Assembly: GCA_016648135.1 (NCBI GenBank)
Contig: JADDOH010000477.1
Location: 248,001 to 312,000 of the forward strand
Length of the DNA: 64,000 nucleotides
Source of the DNA: Agrypnia vestita
Taxonomy: Eukaryota > Arthropoda > Insecta > Trichoptera > Phryganeidae
Direction: 5' to 3'
The notes below the pieces were generated by a model that worked only from the letters and a program-made list of their open reading frames with translations, searched no databases and was not told the DNA's origin. Of this stretch, positions 1 through 10,478 are shown in pieces (position 1 is the stretch's first letter; each line of letters opens with the position of its first letter). A program made the translations under genes and the position numbers.

Positions 1-660
1 TGCACTAAATAGCCGACAGAACACTCAGGAATATAACGAGAGAGAGTGAGAGAGAGCGGGGGGGAGGGTGGGATCTAAAGTGGGTGTTACCGAATTTTGT
101 GAAAGTTAAATTAAACAAAGGGCTGTATGGAAAATTGATTTGGTTATTAATAAAATTATTAATTACAGTACTTAATAGTTGTGCATTTTGCTGGGGTGTG
201 TTAAATAACAGCGGAATTATGACGTGATCTGGGGCCGCTGCCGCCGCGGTCGGACCGCATTCAATTATGAAAATGTTAACAGTTCCCGCGCCGGGCGTGT
301 CTATTAGTTAATGGGAGCGCAGATTTATACGGGAGAACAGGTGAACTTGTTGGGGATAATGTATTTAAAGCAATTACCGAAGATAAAACGAGATTAAACC
401 GCAGCGCCGGCGGAGGGCCAACTTCGGGCCGGGGTATAACTACAGCCCGAACAATAACTTCGCCAGCCGCCCCGCAATTACCCCCGCCGCCGCTGCCCGC
501 CAGTCTTCATTCTTACACATTAACCATTCACGAATCTCGCCCATTTAGATTTCGCCCCACCGCCGGCTGCACTTAACAATTTTAGTTTTGACTTAAACTG
601 AAATAAGGGTTGTCAGTTCTTACTATTTTAACACGTGTCAAGCCTTTAGCTGAAATTTTT
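1..660. other. GC-rich unique non-coding block
   Basis: This stretch is clearly richer in G+C and CpG than its surroundings, has stop codons in all frames and contains none of the repeat families seen elsewhere in the window. It includes homeodomain-type ATTAATTA cores near 155-170. It resembles similar blocks at 16.1, 18.5, 39.5, 44.4, 46.3, 49.3 and 51.8 kb. A conserved regulatory element is a plausible reading but is inference only. Confidence 0.4.
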
Positions 661-698
661 AGTACACTGTTTGGTTCGTCATAGAATTTTCGCAAACC

Positions 699-732
699 TT
701 CTGGAACATTCTCCTTCCAGAACTTTCAAGAA
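699..732. promoter_or_regulatory. Heat-shock-element-like cluster
   Basis: Alternating TTC and GAA triplets at 2 bp spacing: TTC-GAA-TTC at 699-711 and TTC-GAA-TTC-GAA at 715-732. This matches the known HSF recognition pattern of inverted nGAAn units. A looser, related stretch follows to about 870 (TTCTAGA and CTTCC repeats), so an old tandem duplication could also have produced it. No gene start is visible nearby. Confidence 0.4.
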
Positions 733-1074
733 ATTTATCGAATGTACCTTCTAGACGCACCGACATATTCCGCCACTCAGTTTAGAACCTTATAGACTTT
801 CGGTAATTTTCTAGACCCTTCTCCTTCCATAAATTTCTAGAGCAGGTTTTTCCGGAAGCTTTTAGACTCACCGACACAGTTGGCGTGCCTATTTTGAAAC
901 AATCTGAAGCATTTGCGACCTTCTCATAACAAAACAATGTGCTAGAAAGCATATTTTCATCACCCACTCCCAACCACGCACAGCCACCACATATATATAT
1001 ATTGATTGATTTCCGTATTCAAAGTATTTTGAGTATGTTCCAAATTAAGGAGTTGAGGCTGTTTTTACGGTGGT

Positions 1075-1345
1075 TGGACATGTTATGTGTTAAATAAAAT
1101 GGATATTTTATACGAACCGTATATTTCACTGAAAAGCAAATCTCGACGTTTTGCTGAAGTTTTGTACAGCATCATCACTAGAGCGTCATATCATGGCGGA
1201 GGTGTAGGCCGAACAGCAAGCCAAACAGTTCTGCTGTGAAATGACGCTCTCCTGATGACGCTGGATAAGACTTCAGTGAAACGTCGAGATTCTCTTCTCA
1301 GTGAAATATACGTTTTATATATGTTTTATTTAACACATAAATGTA
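1075..1345. mobile_element. Foldback element, hammerhead family 1
   Basis: The left arm (about 1095-1200) and right arm (about 1238-1335) are inverted copies. The left arm starts with GGATATTTTATACGAACCG, a motif also found at 6116, 7740 and 31875. Each arm carries a hammerhead-like core; the right-arm copy is intact and the left-arm copy is mutated (AGTGATGA, AAAAC). No coding capacity. Probably non-autonomous. Confidence 0.65.
1248..1289 (+). ncRNA. Hammerhead ribozyme motif (family 1)
   Basis: The core CTGATGA lies at 1252-1258. Helix II pairs GCTG with CAGT (one G-T pair) around a 10 nt loop. GAAAC is at 1278-1282 and the cleavage triplet GTC at 1283-1285. Helix I is 4 bp: TCTC at 1248-1251 pairs with GAGA at 1286-1289. 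Helix III is only ACGT, self-complementary and without a loop, so a dimeric fold would be needed for a stable active form. One unpaired C sits between core and helix II. Hammerheads of this kind are known from Penelope-like elements and retrozymes. Confidence 0.6.
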
Positions 1346-1911
1346 TTTAAAATTTTCAAAAACACAATACTAGATTTTAACCACAGAAGAAACATCATTA
1401 ATCAAGATAAATTATAGATGTCTCACAGAAGCTTTTTTCTTATATGGGAAAGTAGGTATGGAAGTCTTTTTGGATATTCTAAGGGCTTAAAACATATGTA
1501 AAAGAAAGTAGAAAAAAAATATGGCGGAAGTAAAAATACAATCGGATAAGAAACAAGGTGTGCAAGTTGAACTTTAAAAAAAAAATTATAGATGTGGTAG
1601 TCTATCATAGGTGGAATTGTGAACGTCATGAAGTTGTAACACATATACGAAAGATGCCGTATAGTTGAAATATATACAAATTCCAAAAATTTTGTAGACA
1701 TGGTATTCTATCATGGGTGGAAATGGCGAACGTTATATTGTGTAAAGTGATTAATTAAGCCAGCCGTATGATATGTCGTAAGCCCTATGTAAACCCAAAA
1801 ATTTCTGTACCTACTTTACCATAACAATATAATTTCGTTTCTGTGAGACATCTATAGAATATTTTGAGTTTGTCTAAATTTTTCAAGAACAACACTTGAT
1901 TTCATCCCAGA
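1342..1911. mobile_element. Foldback MITE, family C, copy 1
   Basis: Inverted arms hold the motifs 'atagatgtctcacagagacg' and 'gggaaagtaggtatggaagt'. The centre holds a second shared motif around 'gtggaattggtgaacgttgc'. The outer ends match 'ttttgagtttgtctaaattt'. The same family recurs at 11.8, 15.8, 32.9, 48.3, 53.3, 55.8, 57.3 and 57.7 kb. It is non-coding; no clear target duplication was found, so the superfamily is unknown. Confidence 0.6.
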
Positions 1912-2435
1912 GGGATATATACCTACAATTAGAAAAAGGATATTGCTATACGTATGAAATTGTGCGATCCGCCATTTTGACTAAATCACCGGTCAGAGCG
2001 AATGACGTCACGCCTCAGTACCTATCACCGTATCTTTGAACCGTTGCCATAGACACAATGCAATATTTACTGAGGCTTGACGTCACGCAGACGAAATGAC
2101 AGTTGCGGTCGTTTTTGCGCGAAATTAAAAATATCTAGATGAAAACGCAATTATTTGCGTAAAAACTTAGTTTGTTACTGAAATAATGTTATTTTCGGTA
2201 ATAGCAGACGTGTACCTACAATATGTATACACTACACTACACTACACGACCTATACCTTTGATTGTAAGTGGTTATCCCTCACCACACATAAGAATATAA
2301 TTCTTTTTTGTGAGGTATACACACACAAAAAATATCGATTTGTAAACATTTATGTATGATTGTAGAAAAAAATATTATATATATATTATTAATTAAATAA
2401 TAAAAAATAAAAAATTGTTATTTCAAAATCTGTCA
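1912..2435. other. AT-rich spacer with a dyad of CRE-like sites
   Basis: No gene is seen. Two copies of the palindrome TGACGTCA (2003-2010 and 2078-2085) sit in inverted 18 bp contexts (TGACGTCAcGCCTCAGTA against its inverted copy with one mismatch). A short CACTA run is at 2229-2248. The rest is low-complexity A/T. Confidence 0.4.
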
Positions 2436-2439
2436 TCAT

Positions 2440-2790
2440 GCCCATTACACATGCCCAGACGATGTGCTCCGGCGTCTGCACCACATGACTGCAGGAGTCC
2501 CAAGTCATGCAGTTTGCTCCGAAACTCGCCGTGTTCCGATACCAGCTGCATCGTGTAGTGATCAAACACCGGAAGACCCCCTCTACCTTTCTCTCTCACG
2601 GCACAACGAATGGGGACCCACCACTTTCCCAGGGCCGTTCTATGAGCCGACGGCTCCCATATCGGCCCTACTCTTGCGTCGCCAGGTTGACATTTTTCTT
2701 ATTTAAAGCCATCCCCGTGCGGCGCCCGTGTATAGGGCGAACGCCGCAAGGTTCTGGCAGCAAAAAACCCATTCGTTGTCCCCTCCACCA
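2440..2790 (-). pseudogene. LINE relic, R1/jockey-type C-terminal end
   Basis: Reading the minus strand gives HYTMQLVSEHGEF followed, after a frameshift, by TPEHIVWAC. This resembles the region after the reverse transcriptase in R1/jockey-type LINEs (a GHGxF motif, then a TAEHxxxxC motif), where a CCHC-like segment ends ORF2. Frames shift at least once and stops interrupt the upstream part. Only the last hundred or so codons are recognisable, so this is a 5'-truncated dead copy. The exact clade is not resolved. Confidence 0.5.
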
Positions 2791-4085
2791 AGAACTTTCT
2801 TTATTAAATCAAATACAAATACAAGAAAATTAAAAGCATATAAAAGAAATAGATTTGTGCAGCGGCATAAAAATCAGAAGTAGAAAAACAAAAGCAAAGA
2901 AAAATAGAAATAAAATCAGGTTAAATACAAAATCAAAATAAAAAGAAGATAGCAAAATAGTAACATAAAACAGTATAAGCGAGGAAGAAAACAGGTTAAA
3001 TTCATAAGCAAAAATAGCAACAAAATAGTATCATAAATTATCCAAGAAAAGAAAATCTCAAAAAAAAAAAGAAAAGAAAAGAATATCTCTCACGGCACAG
3101 TCAGGAAACGACGGAAAAAACTACAAATTTCAAAAATATTCGGAAACACAATAGGTTTGCTATAAAAGCGAAGCCATGTCGCGGCCATAGTAAAGTTTAA
3201 TTTTGACGTTTTTATCAATGCGAGATTAGCAACAAGCCGTGGCGATTAGTACTACCAACGCGTGTGTGATACCAGTGATGCGCAAATTAGTAAAGCGAAA
3301 TACTTACGTGCGATATTTAAACAAAAAATTATCTAAAGTGTTACCCAGCGATAATAAAGAATTTGTAGACGAAAAATAAATTACGAAACTGTGCGATTTA
3401 AATAACAATGCATTAATTTAATTCGTGTCAAGTGATTTTACCCATTTAATAATTTATTGATCACTAAATAATAATAAATGTAGAGCTGTAACTTTATTTG
3501 GCAACAAAATATTTCTGGAAATGTTATAATAATTTTAACGAACAACTAATTACCTTCGGGCACTTACTTTATACTTTCCAGATTAATGAAAATTATTTAA
3601 AATTTTAATCTAACTGTAGCTCTTCACCCATTGAAAATTCTTTAGCCGTTTGGTGAACTGCGATAATCCCGATGTTAAAATAGAAAAGTTTTAGTTTTTG
3701 CATTTAAAATAATTGTAAAGTAAATTTTCAAATATAAATCTTCTGATTTGCGTCTAATATTGATTATAAGCTTCCATTTTAAACAAATTCGAATTTCTAG
3801 AGCTTTCTATTTCATAAGCTTCCTCCACAAGATATAAAATATATACAGAGATGAAAAAAAACTGGTCCTTTATGAGAGGAAAATTGGTCACAAATTTACT
3901 GCAGTTTATGTATTTATTCTTGCATTATTAAATCCCCTTACACGCAAGATTTTTATTTTTGGTCGACGCGACGTTATAACTGGAACCTATTTTTTAAGAG
4001 TTAGCCTTTTCATAATTATTTCAAAATTTTTTAGCTCGAAATATTTTTTTTACATAAGATATTGGCACCAGATTAGGCGTCCAAA
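2791..4085. other. No gene seen; A-rich and AT-rich DNA
   Basis: The A-rich low-complexity stretch at about 2810-3090 includes a poly-A/AAAAG run near 3058-3085. The remainder is AT-rich with stops in every frame and no recognised repeat. Confidence 0.5.
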
Positions 4086-4089
4086 TAAC

Positions 4090-4190
4090 TGACGAATATT
4101 CCAAGGCAAGTGGAGGAAGACTCTTGAGGAGGCCAAGACCCACCAGGGGTTGTAGTGACAAGAGTGACGATGATGATAATGATTTCAAGA
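4090..4190 (+). pseudogene. Short LINE 3' end relic
   Basis: The translation KWRKTLEEAKTHQGL, followed by stops and a GAT-rich tail near 4165-4180, resembles the extreme C-terminus and short-repeat tail of non-LTR retrotransposons. It is too short for certainty or clade assignment. Confidence 0.3.
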
Positions 4191-4985
4191 TGCGTTTATT
4201 GAAAGTTTAAGCGCCCTTGAGGTGAGTAGTCGCGAAAACAGCACTGTATAAATGATCCAACTATTATTATTATACTGTGCCAGTACGATCCCATACTATA
4301 CTAACGAAATATACTTTTAAGTGCGAAAATAAAATAAATGTCATCAAAGTATACCCGATTTATGAGCGATACTCGAGTATAGTATCCACCTCATCGGATA
4401 ATATAGAAGTTCAGAAACTATACAAGTCTAGTTAGTACCCATTTAGCAAAATTAATTGGACTAATGATCTTAGACTTTTGAATATTTGAATGAGATATTG
4501 TAAATATGCTTTTAAATTAGTTTCACTTGCATATATCTATATAAAATGGGATTATAATCTAACTTTTGCTTGTTGTATAACACTATAGCTACTAGCTTAC
4601 TATCATGACTTGAATATAGTATATTACAAAACTGACAAAGCCTGTCTTTTATTGCGCAAATTAAATAAGATACGTTGAAGTGACAGTCGTCTTTTTTTAA
4701 GAAATTTGTTATTATTATTATAAGCTTACACGTGAAAAATAAAATGTATCTGAATATTTTTTCAATTTCAAGTGAACAGTATGTTAATTAAATTATGTAT
4801 TTTGCGTTATCCGTGGTCGATTTTCTCCAACAGTGTCTTTTAAGAAAGAATCTCTGCGTGGGCTAAACGCGCGCCTGGAAAGCATAGTCGGCAATTTCGG
4901 CGTGGTACTAACGTAGTATGTTTTCCGGTTATTATTTTTATATGCGGTGATAAACTCAATTTTAGCATACTAGCAAGGTATACTT
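4191..4985. other. No gene seen
   Basis: AT-rich spacer with stops in all frames. No repeat family of this window and no convincing signal was recognised. Confidence 0.5.
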
Positions 4986-4989
4986 CAAT

Positions 4990-5590
4990 TAAAGGGTGTC
5001 AACATTGAGACAGTAAAACAGTTTAAGTATTTGGGCAGTATTATTACTGACAATCTGGACCCTGATACGGAGATGAAATGCAGAATAGAGACAGCCCGTT
5101 CATCTTTTAATAAGGTGAAAAGTCTACTCTGTAATGACGCCTTAAACTTGAAGATCAGACAGAGATTGATCAAATGCTATGTATGGTCAGTTCTACTTTA
5201 CGGTGTTGAAGCATGGACGCTGAAGGTGACTACTCTAAATCGAAATGTGGATACATCGTTAAATGTTAAGGATATCCAGGACTGACATGACTAGTAATGT
5301 TGAAGTTTTACGTAGAGCAAATACAAACAGACAGTTTCTCAACATAGTAAAGCTCCGTAAAATTTCATATTTTGGTCACATAATGAGAGGCCAAAAATAC
5401 TCCATCCTTCAGCTCGTCATGAAGGGGAAGATTGAGGGTCGCAGAGAGGTCGGAAAGAGGCGGCATTCCTGGCTGAACATCCGAGAGTGGATCGAAGCGT
5501 GGAAGAGCTGTTCCGCACTGCCCTGGACAGGGAAACTTTCTCCCAGATGATCGTCGACGTCGGGGGGACCCGACAGGGCACATGAAGAAG
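4990..5590 (+). pseudogene. LINE reverse transcriptase C-terminal relic
   Basis: The frame starting near 4995 reads VKQFKYLGSIITDNLDPD, then IKCYVWSVLLYGVEAWTL, the thumb region that follows the catalytic palm in many insect LINEs. After a stop and frame changes it continues with RISRTDMTSNVEVLRRANT, RKISYFGHIMRGQKY and GKIEGRREVGKRRHSWL, and ends in ...MIVDVGGTRQGT before a GAAGAAG tail. The catalytic domain and endonuclease are absent. This is a 5'-truncated copy with at least two frame breaks. An RTE-like clade is possible but not settled. Confidence 0.75.
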
Positions 5591-5960
5591 AAGCAAGGTA
5601 TACTTTCCGCAACTGATGCGTGCAATCAAGATCGGAATATATACTCGAGTATTGCACAGCTCTGCGCACTATCATATTATACTTTCAATTTACGCTTCCA
5701 AGATATTTCGTACAAGTTGAACAAGCGCTGGAAGAAGAAGAATATTACTGCGATAAAATATAATTATTAGTCTTTGAACCATGAAATCTTTTCGAGATCT
5801 TTGAATAATATGACTTTCGTTAGTTATACGAAGAGGTCATTAATCGATGAAATGCAATTGCGTGATTCAGAAACGTGGAAAATTGGAGTTTGGGTGCAAC
5901 CTTCCCCAACGGCTTTTCAGTAAAGTACGCCACTGGATTTTACCAATTAAATGTATCGAT
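5591..5960. other. No gene seen
   Basis: Spacer after the LINE tail. Small frames are broken by stops and match nothing I recognise. Confidence 0.4.
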
Positions 5961-5962
5961 CT

Positions 5963-6060
5963 GCAGCGGTGATTCCCAAAGTGGGCCACCCTACGTACCA
6001 ACCCCTGAAGGGTGCAGGGAGAATCAAAGAGAACGCCAATAGTCGTGTGGGGGCAGGTAG
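5963..6060. mobile_element. hAT-like terminal sequence
   Basis: It begins CAGCGGTGATTCCCAAAGTG, the usual form of a hAT terminal inverted repeat (CAGNGGTT-CNCAA). A similar but inverted end lies at 8230-8294. The flanking 8 bp do not match, so pairing the two into one element is not supported. Confidence 0.35.
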
Positions 6061-6098
6061 TGATAAAGCATCACGTATCGTTGAGTGACCATTTTATT

Positions 6099-6195
6099 TA
6101 ACTGTAACTGGTTGCGGATATTTTATACGAACCGTATGCATTTCCGAGAAACTATTCTCGATGTTTCGTTGAATTCTTATTCATCAGGAGGACGA
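6099..6195 (-). mobile_element. Hammerhead family 1, one arm
   Basis: Shares TAACTGTAACTGGTTGCGGA and the TACGAACCGTATG motif with 31855-31950. On the minus strand it holds CTGATGA (6181-6187), GAAAC (6163-6167) and ATC in place of GTC (6160-6162), with only 3 bp of possible helix I. It is a decayed copy. Confidence 0.5.
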
Positions 6196-6499
6196 TCTTT
6201 ATCCGCGGAGGTAGAGGGCGGACTGATTATTACTTTCGATGGCGTAAATTATATGCACTTTGTTGTGGAGTGTTGACTTCTTCTACAATAGAGGTCGCCA
6301 GTGTGCATAAAATTTACACCGAAAGTTTTGGGTGGAATTTGTAAAAAATAAAATTTCTGCATGACGTGGGCCTGGCATAGGACCTTTCGAAGAAGGACGC
6401 TACTACACAAAACTCGCAGCATTAAAAATATACGTTTTTTTTCTCGACTTGACTGTATCTGTGGAACAAATTGGTTGGCGAAATAAATGAAGAATTGAC

Positions 6500-6690
6500 A
6501 TGAAGTTAAGCGCAGAAAAGTCGGAAATAAAACTTCTAGCCGTAGGAACGAATTACGGCTAGAATTTTAAATCGAAAAAAAACAGATACGTCACATTAAA
6601 TGGAAACTTCAGAAATAAAACTTCTAGCCGTAGAATACGGCTTGAAAAGAAAATACGGCTAGAATTTTAAATCAACTTTTTCTTAAGATA
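6500..6690. repeat. Duplicated small palindromes
   Basis: Two neighbouring copies of a palindrome built from AAAACTTCTAGCCGTA and TACGGCTAGAATTTT lie at about 6525-6575 and 6614-6675, joined by a spacer. Each can form a hairpin. Origin unknown. Confidence 0.55.
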
Positions 6691-6934
6691 AGGATTATTT
6701 AATTAATATTTGTTTCTCAGAATCTTTACTAATGCACAGATTTTTTGCTTGTATGCGCTGCACGCCACTGATTATTAGCTATAACTTTGTTATTTTTTTT
6801 TATTTTTGCTTTAAATTTTCACGAGACATTCTTAAGACAATATAAGTCAAGCTTTAAGAAAATGAAAAAAATTAAAAATCGATTTTTTCGTAATTTCTAG
6901 GTAGGTAATCGCCCTTAAATAAATAAAGAGGTTT

Positions 6935-7262
6935 CCTGAATGTCGAATTCTTCGAGTCAAGACCGGATGGTTTTTATCGAGGAAACATTGCAAAACTACA
7001 AACAGCACAAGTAGTCTCCGTTTGTTTTAAAAATTTGATATGGGCACCAAAAGTAATTGGCAAAGGTTTATACTTCATTCGAATTAAGATTTTCTACTCT
7101 ACAATATATTGTGTTTACTTTAACGTTACATTTTTTATTTGATTTGATTTCAAGATTTTGAAATGGAATGTCAAGTAGACAAGACTGACCTTCTTTAGTC
7201 CGAATATCGAATTATTTGAGTCAAAACCAGATGGTTTTTATCGCAAAAGCATTGAAAAAATG
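6935..7262 (+). repeat. Pair of diverged direct repeats
   Basis: About 60 bp beginning GAATGTCGAATTCTTCGAGTC (6937) recur in the same orientation at 7200-7262, sharing GATGGTTTTTATCG. They may be remnants of one duplicated or tandem element. Confidence 0.45.
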
Positions 7263-7735
7263 TTGACAAGAATTTGAAAATAATGAAGGGGAATATAATA
7301 TTAAATATTTTTTTTTTTTTAAACACAACTTTTAAAATTAAAGCAATTTTGATGCCTATTGCATCAACTTCAGAGATAAAAAAAAAAAAACATTTTATCT
7401 CTACATAGGAGAAATATTGGAGCGGGGTGGGGTTAGGTGAATAGTGAAAGTAGTTGGGGCTAATATGGATAGGAGGGGAGATGTATTTGTATACTAGCAA
7501 ACAAACATTGTATTTTATGGACATATTAGGTAACAGAAAAATTAACAAATTTTTGTACGTAACGTTAGGTTTATAAGTACATGCTTAATGGTATTAAATA
7601 AAATATTTATTAAAGACATTGGAAGTAAGTACCTAGATTTTGAAAAAGATTTAAATACTTATATTTTTTTATTCCAGCCACGTGACAAGGACGATATTAT
7701 AATATAAGTTTTGAAATAAAACGATATTTTATCTA
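7263..7735. other. No gene seen
   Basis: AT-rich spacer with homopolymer A and T runs; the open stretches on the minus strand are low-complexity. Confidence 0.4.
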
Positions 7736-7737
7736 TA

Positions 7738-7990
7738 TAGGATATTTTATACGAACCGTATGCATGTGTAGAGATACGATTCTAGACGTTTCACTGGTGT
7801 TATATCACAGCTTCATCAGGAACGTGTCCTCTCGCCACAGGGGTCAAGGACGTACTGCACTTATGTCCTTGATCCCCACGGTGAAAGGATACATTCCTGA
7901 AGAAGGAGTTATATGACTCCAGCAAATCGTGGAGTTTAGATTCTACACATACACACGGTTTGTGTAAAACATACGTTTTATTTCAATACG
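7738..7990. mobile_element. Foldback element, hammerhead family 1
   Basis: This is the most complete copy of the family. The outer arms carry the TACGAACCGTATGCATGTGTAG motif and its inverted copy. The inner arms (GTGTCC..CCACAGGGGTCAAGGAC and its inverse) extend the hairpin. Both arms contain a hammerhead-like core, on the minus strand in the left arm and in decayed form on the plus strand in the right arm. Confidence 0.6.
7785..7819 (-). ncRNA. Hammerhead ribozyme motif (family 1)
   Basis: Minus strand: CTGATGA (7813-7819), helix II GCTG/CAGT, GAAAC (7788-7792), GTC (7785-7787). Helix III is the palindrome ACGT. Helix I pairing is poor. The right-arm copy near 7887-7925 keeps a 5 bp helix II (GGAGT/ACTCC) but has AAATC for GAAAC. 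Confidence 0.45.
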
Positions 7991-8229
7991 TCGTTCGCAA
8001 GTGAAAATTAAAAATATGACCGAACTACAGACGATGAGAATTATTTTAGTATTGATAATTAATGTTTATAACATACTTTATAATCGTTTGAACAAGTAAA
8101 GGTTCTTGCAACTTACTAAAATAAATGCAAAAACTATTATTTTAACCAAGCAGATATACCAATATATATATTTATTTTAAATTCCCCACGTAAAAGGAAC
8201 TAAAAATACCCGATTCCATACTAGGAATG

Positions 8230-8294
8230 TGGTTGGACCTATCCTAAGGCGGCCTAAGGGGGTAGTGGTGCAAAAAAGATTGGGAAGCCCTGAT
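8230..8294. mobile_element. hAT-like terminal sequence (inverted)
   Basis: Read on the minus strand this starts CAGGGCTTCCCAATCTTTTT, typical of hAT ends. No partner end with a matching 8 bp duplication was found. Confidence 0.35.
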
Positions 8295-9900
8295 CTAGAC
8301 TAAACCTCTAGCTTTTTCTTGAGTTATTTACTCTCTAGCTGGGAGCCCAAGGTTGGCAGACACAAGAGGAAGTATTGATTGAATTAATATAGACAGGATG
8401 TAAACAAAATGATTTAATTGGATCTTACAGGATGTAAACAAAAAATAACGTTGCAGAAAAATATTAAATATCTGACTCGACTGGAATTTTATTACGATGT
8501 ACAAACAGGACATTAATGGAATAATATAAGAAATTATTTTATTAGAATTTTTACACAAAATTATTTTGCTTCACTTTTCTGGCAGGGATGAAGGAAATTT
8601 CGCCTGTGTCACCTGCCGGGTCCTAAAGAATAATTATGCAAAGGAGAATACCCATTAAATGCCAGAAATGGACAGAAACTAACAATAGTCCTGAATTATA
8701 TTTAGAATGAATTATGAATGATAAAATTATTCTACTGTTTGTTTAACTAGGGGAAAAGTATAATAATTATATTCGTACTTAATTTGATTGTCGTATTATG
8801 AGATCATCTTTAATGATTGGTTTGAACTTATAAAGGACACCATGATAGAGTGTACATGGTGATTAATAATTCTTTACCCAAAAGAGAGGCTATACAGTGT
8901 ATACAGTACCGATACAGTTACTGCTGCATTGTGGGATGTCGGACAGTTGGTACCTGCTTTCGCATTATGTCAATAATATGGTACTTAGCTTGGGCTTAAT
9001 ACCAGTCCAACATCTATCCTCACAGTTTCTGGATAAATTTTTAATAGATTTTAATGATGAATAAAGCAATATACATTTTTTGTTTGATTATTGCTCAATA
9101 ATTTCTAACCATGACATAACCTACCTTTTAACAAACGTGTTTCAAACTGGCTTCTCCCTAGTTTTTAGATAATGCTTGAAATAGTAATGGGTTTCATACT
9201 ATTTCAAGTACTATTTGGCGTATAATTCTAATTTGTTCATCTCAGACATTTCGGTCGAACGGTGTGGATGTGTGTAGAAAACTGACAGACAGACTTTGAG
9301 TTTTATAGGCATAGATAGTAAAAACAATAAAATTAAAGCTTTTATCGGTATAATATGTAAATGCCGGTATATGAATGTAAAATAATATTTTGTTCTTTGT
9401 GTACTCACATGCATGTATTGTATGCACGCACACATATAAATTGTTTACTTATTCACATTTTATTACATACAATAAGCATTAATTTTTACACTACTACAGA
9501 TTACTCTGACACTCAGGAGCATGCCCTAAAGTCAGTTGAGTGGCAATTACAACGAAAAAAATGTAAAAAGTCGTATAGAATATAGAAAAAATGTGAATAT
9601 GGATTCTTAATTAAAAAGAGATAAGCTATAGGTCTTTTCATTTAAGAAAGAAAATCTGATTAGTATGTGTGAGCGATGCGTATGAGGCATATATTTTTTT
9701 TTAAAATATATATATATATATATTTTTGATATTTATTACATTAAACATATGCCAAACTGCACAGCAGTTTTACGGCATGGTTGCCTTCAATATTTGACAG
9801 TAATTTTTATTTTATAATGAAGATAGTAGGTCATTATCGAGTGTTGCATGTTTTTTTACAAGTGATACATGATATGTAATTATAAATTAATGTAAAACTA
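8295..9900. other. No gene seen
   Basis: AT-rich. It holds a short direct repeat ACAGGATGTAAACAAAA (about 8393 and 8429) and a TA microsatellite at about 9704-9723. No coding or RNA gene was recognised. Confidence 0.4.
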
Positions 9901-9904
9901 GGTA

Positions 9905-10450
9905 CATAGCGTTAATATATATTCTTTTAGCTTGTACTTTTTGAAGCCAATGGAGTTTTTTGTCTTGCATCAACTCAAAGAATTTTTTATCTAATTTATT
10001 AAAGATTCTTGGCACAATATAATCTCTTTTTCTTTCGTTCTTAGTGATTGGTATTCTCATTGTTCGTCCTGTCGATCTGGTTGCATAGTTATGATGCGTG
10101 TCAGTGTGTACATTAATATTATTTTCATTTCTTCTAGTATTATATTATATTTTATTTTTTGGTCAATTGGTAATATTTTGCATACTTTGAATAATTTATT
10201 ATAATCATCCTTGTACATACATTTAGTTCTATTATCTACTATAAGTTTTAGGAATCTTAATTGTAACTGTTGTGTTGGTGTTTGCGGGTAAAATGAGGAA
10301 AAAAATCTTTGCTGACGATGTCTAAGGTAATTATCAGAAACATACAAACCAATGCTCTACATAATCTCTGGATTATTGATCATGCCACGCAACAATCGAT
10401 AAAAAAGCGCAAAACATATTCCTTCTATTCTTTAAACTATTGTAGCCAAG
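9905..10450 (-). pseudogene. LINE reverse transcriptase C-terminal relic
   Basis: Minus-strand pieces read QLQLRFLKLIVDNRTKCMY and IPITKNERKRDYIVPRIFNK, the pattern of the tail of CR1/Daphne-like LINE ORF2 proteins in which a basic segment precedes PxIYNKLP-like residues. Stops and frame changes separate the pieces. Catalytic motifs are absent. The copy ends against the Harbinger-like element that begins at 10479. Confidence 0.5.
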
Positions 10451-10478
10451 CATACTCTGGAGAATCTTGGTTGAGTAA

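Noticed and set aside
5963..8294. A single 2.3 kb hAT element between two hAT-like ends
   Set aside because: Ends resemble each other only for the first bases and the 8 bp flanks (TCGATCTG and ATCTAGAC) do not match.
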